Origin: Alphaproteobacteria bacterium
GTDB lineage: Bacteria > Pseudomonadota > Alphaproteobacteria > Zavarziniales > Zavarziniaceae
Assembly: GCA_021774355.1 (NCBI GenBank)
Contig: JAJFJE010000041.1
Location: 1-10,631 of the forward strand
Reading direction: 5' to 3'
DNA: 10,631 nt
Below, piece after piece: positions 7,139 through 10,631 of this stretch; within the stretch, counting starts at the first letter, position 1, and the number at the start of each line of letters is the position of its first letter. Below the pieces are notes generated by a model. That model did not search any database. It was not told where the DNA came from and worked only from the letters and a program-made list of their open reading frames with translations. Made by a program: the position numbers and the translations under genes.

Positions 7139-8037
7139 GGCCGGCTGCCGGCGGCGGCCGGACCGGCCGCCGCGAGGGCGCTGAGATATCGCCCATAGCT
7201 GGACTTGCCATAGCCGGCCGCCACGGCCGCGACATCGCCGGCGCCGATCCAGCCGCTCTGGAAGGCGATTTCTTCGAGACAGGCGATCTGCAGGTTCTGG
7301 CGCCGCTGGACCACCCGGACGAATTCGCCGGCATCGAGCAGGGAATCATGGGTGCCGGTATCGAACCAGCAGAAACCGCGCCCCATCTGCTGGACCTTGA
7401 GGGCGCCCGCTTCGAGATAGGCGGCGTTGATCGCGGTGATCTCCAACTCGCCTCGGGCCGATGGCCGGACCCCCCGGGCAATTCCCGCGACCTGTTCGTC
7501 ATAGAAATAGAGCCCGGTGACCGACCAGTTGGAGCGCGGCGCGGCGGGCTTTTCCTCGATCGACAGGGCGCGCCCGTCCGGGGCGATTTCGACCACGCCG
7601 AAACGTTCCGGGTCCTCGACATGATAGGCAAAGACCGTGGCCCCCCGGGCATTGGCGTCGGCCGCTGCCAGCAAAGCGGTCAGGCCATGGCCGAAGAAAA
7701 TATTGTCGCCCAGCACCAGGGCCGAGGGCCGCCCGGCGATGAACCCGGCGCCGATGATGAAGGCCTGGGCCAGGCCATCCGGCGACGGCTGCACCGCATA
7801 GGACAGGCTGATGCCCCATTGGGAACCGTCACCCAGCAGGCCGCGGAACTGTGCCGCCTCGTGCGGCGTGGTGATGACCAGGACATCGCGGATTCCGGCC
7901 AGCAGCAGGACGCTGAGCGGATAGTAGATCATCGGCTTGTCGTAGACCGGCAGCAATTGTTTGGAGACTGCCCGGGTGACCGGGTGCAACCGTGTTCCGG
8001 CGCCCCCGGCCAGGACAATGCCACAACGAGGCGACAT
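7135..8037 (-). CDS. rfbA: Glucose-1-phosphate thymidylyltransferase (RmlA)
   Basis: First step of the pathway: dTTP plus glucose-1-phosphate gives dTDP-glucose and pyrophosphate. The 300-residue nucleotidyltransferase opens with GIVLAGGAGTRLHPVTRAVSKQLLPVYDKPMIYYPL. This contains the nucleotide-binding GGAGTR (11-16) and K26. LALVLGDN-like sequence follows, with the metal-binding D111-N112, then FGHGL, the VEDPERFGVVE block (140-150), SIEEKP (159-164), VTGLYFYD (173-180), ELEITAIN (197-204) and GFCWFDTGTHDSLL (221-234). A longer frame reaches ATG 8124, but its first 29 residues do not resemble RmlA. GGAGG five bases before the ATG at 8037 settles the start. It is the first gene of the leftward rfbACBD block and faces the outer-membrane barrel gene across 366 bases. 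Confidence 0.96.
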   Translation of the reverse strand: MSPRCGIVLAGGAGTRLHPVTRAVSKQLLPVYDKPMIYYPLSVLLLAGIRDVLVITTPHEAAQFRGLLGDGSQWGISLSYAVQPSPDGLAQAFIIGAGFIAGRPSALVLGDNIFFGHGLTALLAAADANARGATVFAYHVEDPERFGVVEIAPDGRALSIEEKPAAPRSNWSVTGLYFYDEQVAGIARGVRPSARGELEITAINAAYLEAGALKVQQMGRGFCWFDTGTHDSLLDAGEFVRVVQRRQNLQIACLEEIAFQSGWIGAGDVAAVAAGYGKSSYGRYLSALAAAGPAAAGSRP

Positions 8038-8042
8038 TTGAG

Positions 8043-8047
8043 CCTCC
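8043..8047 (-). promoter_or_regulatory. Ribosome binding site of rfbA
   Basis: Minus-strand GGAGG (within TTGGAGG) lies five bases before the ATG at 8037. It is the strongest ribosome site of the rhamnose block and rules out the upstream ATG at 8124. Confidence 0.75.
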
Positions 8048-8111
8048 AAATCGGCAAACAAAAGAAATATCCGGTATAGTTCTCGATAAAGTAGTTTCCT
8101 GGCGGCGTTGC

Positions 8112-8130
8112 GCCAATGGGACAAATTGGC
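8112..8130. repeat. Small inverted repeat GCCAAT-N7-ATTGGC
   Basis: Perfect 6-base arms (8112-8117 and 8125-8130) flank a 7-base spacer. The CCAAT core recurs at 8162-8166 and 8167-8171, inside the larger repeat nearby. It could be a regulator half-site pair. At this arm length chance is a fair alternative. Confidence 0.35.
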
Positions 8131-8151
8131 CGGCCCGGCGCGCTCGATGGC

Positions 8152-8184
8152 TAATTACAATCCAATCCAATTTGATTGTAATTA
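8152..8184. promoter_or_regulatory. Operator-like AT-rich inverted repeat, 11-base arms
   Basis: TAATTACAATC (8152-8162) and GATTGTAATTA (8174-8184) are perfect reverse complements separated by 11 bases, so the arm centres are 22 bases apart, about two helical turns. Each arm contains the self-complementary hexamer TAATTA. The spacer continues a short direct repeat (CAATC, CAATC, CAATT from 8158). It lies 114 bases before the rfbA ATG and 219 before the barrel ATG. It is strikingly AT-rich for this genome, and the right arm overlaps the -35 box of the candidate rightward promoter. Position and symmetry suggest a dimeric repressor or activator site; the regulator is unknown. Confidence 0.6.
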
Positions 8185-8204
8185 CATCCGTTATGGATTT
8201 TAAT
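8176..8204 (+). promoter_or_regulatory. Candidate sigma70-type promoter of the barrel gene
   Basis: TTGTAA (8176-8181, four of six matches to TTGACA) and TTTAAT (8199-8204, five of six matches to TATAAT) are separated by exactly 17 bases, predicting a start near 8211 and a leader of about 190 bases. The -35 box falls inside the right arm of the 33-base inverted repeat, so a protein bound there would be expected to affect this promoter. No equally good leftward promoter was found at the mirror position. Confidence 0.45.
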
Positions 8205-8350
8205 GGCCGACGAGGATCGCCCGGCCCGGTCGGACCTGCACCGGCTGCCCCGTGGGGCACAGGTGTCGGGGCCTGCTGGTTTCACCTCACATGCCACCAC
8301 CGGAATGCCCGCCCAGATGTGTCGCGGGCGAGGGGATGGAGTTTGCGTTC

Positions 8351-8387
8351 GAGTAACCCGCCGCGTCGCAACAGGTGCGGGTTGCTC
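8351..8387 (+). promoter_or_regulatory. Strong hairpin just upstream of the barrel ribosome site
   Basis: GAGTAACCCGC (8351-8361) pairs with GCGGGTTGCTC (8377-8387) over 11 base pairs (ten Watson-Crick and one U-G) around a 15-base loop. The helix ends five bases before the GGGAGG ribosome site (8392-8397). No T-run follows, so it is not a typical intrinsic terminator. Its 3' end (8385-8387) also belongs to the perfect palindrome CTCCCATGGGAG (8385-8396), which includes the ribosome site; the two pairings cannot coexist. Control of translation or message stability is possible but inferred from pairing alone. It matches no riboswitch class I recognise. Confidence 0.5.
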
Positions 8388-8392
8388 CCATG

Positions 8393-8397
8393 GGAGG
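8393..8397 (+). promoter_or_regulatory. Ribosome binding site of the barrel gene
   Basis: GGAGG six bases before ATG 8404. It selects this start over the in-frame ATGs further upstream, and the resulting N-terminus is a clean signal peptide. Confidence 0.75.
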
Positions 8398-8403
8398 ACA
8401 AGA

Positions 8404-10278
8404 ATGCGCAACGCATTGTTCACGACGACCCTGTTCGGCGGGCTCTGTGCCCTGGCCTCGACGGCAGCAGCGGAAATCACCATCACGGATAATTTCTCGA
8501 TCGGCGGGCGCGTCCGACAGGGGATCGCTTTCGCCTACGACCCCAGCATCGTCCGTGGCGGCGGCGTCGAAGTCGGCCAGATGAATTATGTCTTCGAGGT
8601 CAACTCGACCTGGAAACCGGCCCAGACGGTGACGGTTACGGGCAATTTCTGGCTGCGCGGCGATTGGTATTCGGATCTGGGCGGCGACCTGGTCGGCCCC
8701 GGGATCCCCGATTACGCCTCGCCCGGCTATACCGACCTGTTCGACTATCACCTCAACCGGCGCGGTGGCGGCCGGCCGGCCGGCGCCCAGGCGGTGCCGC
8801 CGGGCGACCCGTTCGGCAGCAACGACCACCAGAACCGCTTCCTGTCCGATTTCAACGACGAAATGATCCGCGAGGCGGCGATCAAGCTGACCGACCCGGG
8901 GAACCGCTTCGGCCTGAAGATCGGCAAATTCGTCCGCGGCTGGGGCCAATCCGACGGGCTGCGCCTGCTCGACGTGCTGCACGCCCAGGATTTCCGCCAG
9001 AAATTCATCTTCGGCGATTCCGACGAGATGCGTATTCCAAGCTGGATGGCGGCGGTCGAGTTCAATTTCGACCAACTGGGCATGGGTGAGCCGTTCCGGG
9101 CGATCGGCATCAAGAAGCCCAAGATCGAGCTGATCTACATGCCGGAATATCACCACGACCAGTTCATCATCAACAATGCGACGCCGGGCAACGCCACCTC
9201 GGGCGGGCTCTACGGCTTTCCCTATCCGGCGCTGATCGACAAGGGGTCGGACCGCGGCATTCCGTTCTTCGGGGCCCATCTGACCGACCGCTCGCCCGCC
9301 CGCTTCAACTTCCTCGAGCCGACCCTGGCCGGGCGCTTCCAGTTCCAGGTCTTTGGCGGCGAAGCGACCCTCAATGCCCTCTATGCCTATCAGGAACTGC
9401 CGATCGTCAAGCTCACCGGCTCCAACCTGGTGATCGGCAATGCCTTCCACGACGAACGCAATGCGGCGGCGGTGATTCCGCTGACCCTGGAACAGACCCA
9501 GGGCGCGGTCCAGGCACCGGGGGCCTATGTTTCCTATCTGCGCTCGGCCAATCCGACGGTGGAAGGCATCCAGAATATTTTTGGCTGCGATGGCAGCGCC
9601 GGGCCGACCTGCTCGGTCAATGTCAAGTTCGACCTGGACTATCGCTACCGGCGCAAACTGATCGGCGGCAGCTTCACCCGGGACATGTCGGAACTGCCGA
9701 TGGGGCCGAAGGACGTCACCCCGGTCTTCCGCACCGAATTCGCCTATGAATTCGACAAGCCGTTCAATCGCTCGACCGCCACCACGCTGTTCGGCGTGAA
9801 GGAGGAAGGGACGGCGGCCCTGATCGTCGATCCGGCCAATGGGGTGACCAAGCGCGACCAGATCTCGGTGATGACCGGGTTCGACTATTTCCTCTGGGTG
9901 CCGTTCTGGACCGAACAGGCGAGTTCGGTCTTCACCAGCGTGCAGCTGTTCACCATCGTCACGCCCAACGCCAAGGAACTGCTGTTCCAGGCGCCCTATT
10001 CGGCCTATGGCGCCAAGCTCCACGGGGTGCAGAACTATGGCACCTTCCTCTACAACCATAATTTCGACGATGGCCGGCTGTTCGTCGAAGGCCTGGGGGT
10101 CTATGACGTCCAGAACCGCGGCTGGGGCATCCGGCAGCGCTTCGACTTCAACTATTTCGGCGACAATATCCGGCCCCGGATCGAGCTGACCCATTTCGAC
10201 GGACGGCGCGAGCAAGGCGTGTTCGGCATCATGGACCAGGTCGACAATGTCGAATTCTCCCTGACGTTCCAGTTCTGA
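8404..10278 (+). CDS. Outer-membrane beta-barrel protein, DUF1302-like
   Basis: A 624-residue secreted protein. The N-terminus (MRNALFTTTLFGGLCALASTAAA, cleavage likely after residue 23) is a Sec signal peptide; its Cys15 is not in a lipobox. The mature chain has alternating aromatic and polar strands and ends EFSLTFQF, a C-terminal Phe typical of barrels assembled by the BAM complex. The block KIGKFVRGWGQSDGLRLLDVLHAQDFRQ (172-199), followed by DSDEMRIPSWMAAVEF (205-220) and ELIYMPEY (242-249), resembles the WG...D...D.R region of DUF1302-family proteins. That is the basis of the family call. C395 and C403 could form a disulphide in a surface loop. The substrate is unknown; uptake of a hydrophobic compound or sugar export are both possible. 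It is transcribed divergently from rfbA, with a long structured leader. Barrel nature is confident; family is moderately so. Confidence 0.78.
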   Translation: MRNALFTTTLFGGLCALASTAAAEITITDNFSIGGRVRQGIAFAYDPSIVRGGGVEVGQMNYVFEVNSTWKPAQTVTVTGNFWLRGDWYSDLGGDLVGPGIPDYASPGYTDLFDYHLNRRGGGRPAGAQAVPPGDPFGSNDHQNRFLSDFNDEMIREAAIKLTDPGNRFGLKIGKFVRGWGQSDGLRLLDVLHAQDFRQKFIFGDSDEMRIPSWMAAVEFNFDQLGMGEPFRAIGIKKPKIELIYMPEYHHDQFIINNATPGNATSGGLYGFPYPALIDKGSDRGIPFFGAHLTDRSPARFNFLEPTLAGRFQFQVFGGEATLNALYAYQELPIVKLTGSNLVIGNAFHDERNAAAVIPLTLEQTQGAVQAPGAYVSYLRSANPTVEGIQNIFGCDGSAGPTCSVNVKFDLDYRYRRKLIGGSFTRDMSELPMGPKDVTPVFRTEFAYEFDKPFNRSTATTLFGVKEEGTAALIVDPANGVTKRDQISVMTGFDYFLWVPFWTEQASSVFTSVQLFTIVTPNAKELLFQAPYSAYGAKLHGVQNYGTFLYNHNFDDGRLFVEGLGVYDVQNRGWGIRQRFDFNYFGDNIRPRIELTHFDGRREQGVFGIMDQVDNVEFSLTFQF

Positions 10279-10431
10279 ACCGGAACGGCGGGTGGGGGCG
10301 GGGCGGCTGGCCGCGCCGCTCCCCCCGGCGGGAGGCATCCCTGCCCCGGCGAAAAAGGGCATCGACCCCGGCAAAGGGACTGTGCTTCGATCCCCCCGAC
10401 GGTTGTTGCGTATAGACCGCGAGGGGGAAAC

Positions 10432-10631
10432 ATGGCACCGGAGGCCGATGCTGCCGAACAGGCCTATGTGGTCGGCGGCAGTGGCGCGATCGGCAGTGTG
10501 GTGGTCGGACGGCTGCTGGCCGAAGGGCTCGACGTGGTGGCGGTGGGCCGTTCCGAGGCGGCGCTGCAGCGGCTGGCCACGCGCCACCCCGCGGCGGGCC
10601 TCCTGGTTGCCGACCTGGCGCGCGACGAGGC
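10432..10631 (+). CDS. SDR/NAD(P)-binding Rossmann oxidoreductase, 3' truncated by window
   Basis: Only the first 66 codons are visible: MAPEADAAEQAYVVGGSGAIGSVVVGRLLAEGLDVVAVGRSEAALQRLATRHPAAGLLVADLARDE. GGSGAIG is the dinucleotide-binding loop of a Rossmann fold. The following helix, the VVAVGRS strand (where NADP-preferring SDRs often carry an Arg) and the VADL strand (Asp that contacts adenine) fit the short-chain dehydrogenase family. The substrate cannot be guessed from this part. The ATG at 10432 follows a G-rich ribosome site (GAGGGGG, 10421-10427). The 153 bases before it separate it from the barrel gene; TATAGA at 10411-10416 resembles a -10 box but sits too close to the ribosome site to be trusted. 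Confidence 0.75.
   Translation, partial: MAPEADAAEQAYVVGGSGAIGSVVVGRLLAEGLDVVAVGRSEAALQRLATRHPAAGLLVADLARDE

Larger units (their letters stand above)
8038..8403. promoter_or_regulatory. Divergent regulatory region between rfbA and the barrel gene
   Basis: These 366 bases hold no gene I can support. The rfbA side (about 8040-8100) is AT-richer than its surroundings and should contain the rfbA promoter, but I cannot assign -35 and -10 boxes with confidence. The middle carries two inverted repeats (8112-8130 and 8152-8184) and an AT-rich island of about 55 bases. The right part (8205-8403) is G+C-rich and appears to be a long untranslated leader with hairpin potential. Reading frames crossing this stretch lack family resemblance. 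Confidence 0.6.

Noticed and set aside
5315..7198. Plus-strand reading frame of 627 codons opposite rfbB and rfbC
   Set aside because: It is the antisense shadow of two enzymes with full active-site motifs.
8038..8124. N-terminal extension of rfbA to ATG 8124
   Set aside because: RmlA proteins begin just before GIVLAGGAGTRL, and the strong GGAGG site lies directly before ATG 8037.
8203..8403. N-terminal extension of the barrel ORF from an earlier in-frame ATG
   Set aside because: The extension has no similarity to a secreted protein and would bury the signal peptide; GGAGG before ATG 8404 fixes the start.
10300..10324. G+C-rich stem (GGGGCGGC with GCCGC-T-CCCC) 22 bases after the barrel stop, possible terminator
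   Set aside because: The stem has a bulge and no T-run follows, and such pairings are common by chance in this composition. It could mark the end of the transcript but cannot be supported.
8287..10587. Minus-strand reading frame of 766 codons opposite the barrel gene
   Set aside because: The plus-strand gene has a ribosome site, signal peptide and barrel C-terminus; the minus frame has none of these and has shadow-type composition.

Overview
The window is a G+C-rich chromosomal stretch (roughly two thirds G+C by eye) with tightly packed genes and strong third-position G/C bias. Gene content and protein style fit a Gram-negative, probably an alphaproteobacterium of Rhodospirillales type: a class A penicillin-binding protein, an MscS channel, an RTX-type N-terminus, dTDP-rhamnose genes and a large outer-membrane beta-barrel. 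The lineage is inferred from general resemblance, not from a marker gene.

Layout from left to right. A class A penicillin-binding protein (to 1926, +) is open at the left edge, and its frame continues upstream into a segment that looks like motif 1 of a CPBP (CAAX-type) membrane protease. It meets an MscS-family channel gene (1895-3058, -) tail to tail with a 32-base overlap. Next is a short gap holding a plausible promoter and a 60-codon ORF that resembles only the first part of an RTX calcium-binding protein (3255-3437, +). A leftward block follows: rfbA (8037-7135), rfbC (7138-6551), rfbB (6529-5465) and rfbD (5468-4563), the complete four-enzyme route from glucose-1-phosphate to dTDP-L-rhamnose, with two 4-base stop/start overlaps. 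A YhbW-like flavin-dependent monooxygenase (4451-3456) lies downstream on the same strand.

The 366-base divergent region 8038-8403 is the richest non-coding part. It holds an AT-rich inverted repeat with 11-base arms, a second smaller CCAAT/ATTGG inverted repeat, a plausible rightward promoter overlapping the larger repeat, and a long leader ending in an 11-bp hairpin just before the ribosome binding site of the next gene. That gene (8404-10278, +) encodes a DUF1302-like outer-membrane barrel with a signal peptide. The window ends inside the start of an SDR-type oxidoreductase (10432 onward, +).

Cell-envelope functions dominate: peptidoglycan synthesis, osmotic safety valve, nucleotide-sugar supply for surface polysaccharide, and an outer-membrane protein. 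No phage, CRISPR, insertion sequence, tRNA or rRNA gene was seen, and nothing here amounts to a clear new multi-gene system. The best leads are the CPBP/penicillin-binding junction, the 33-bp operator-like repeat, the structured leader of the barrel gene, and the RTX remnant.
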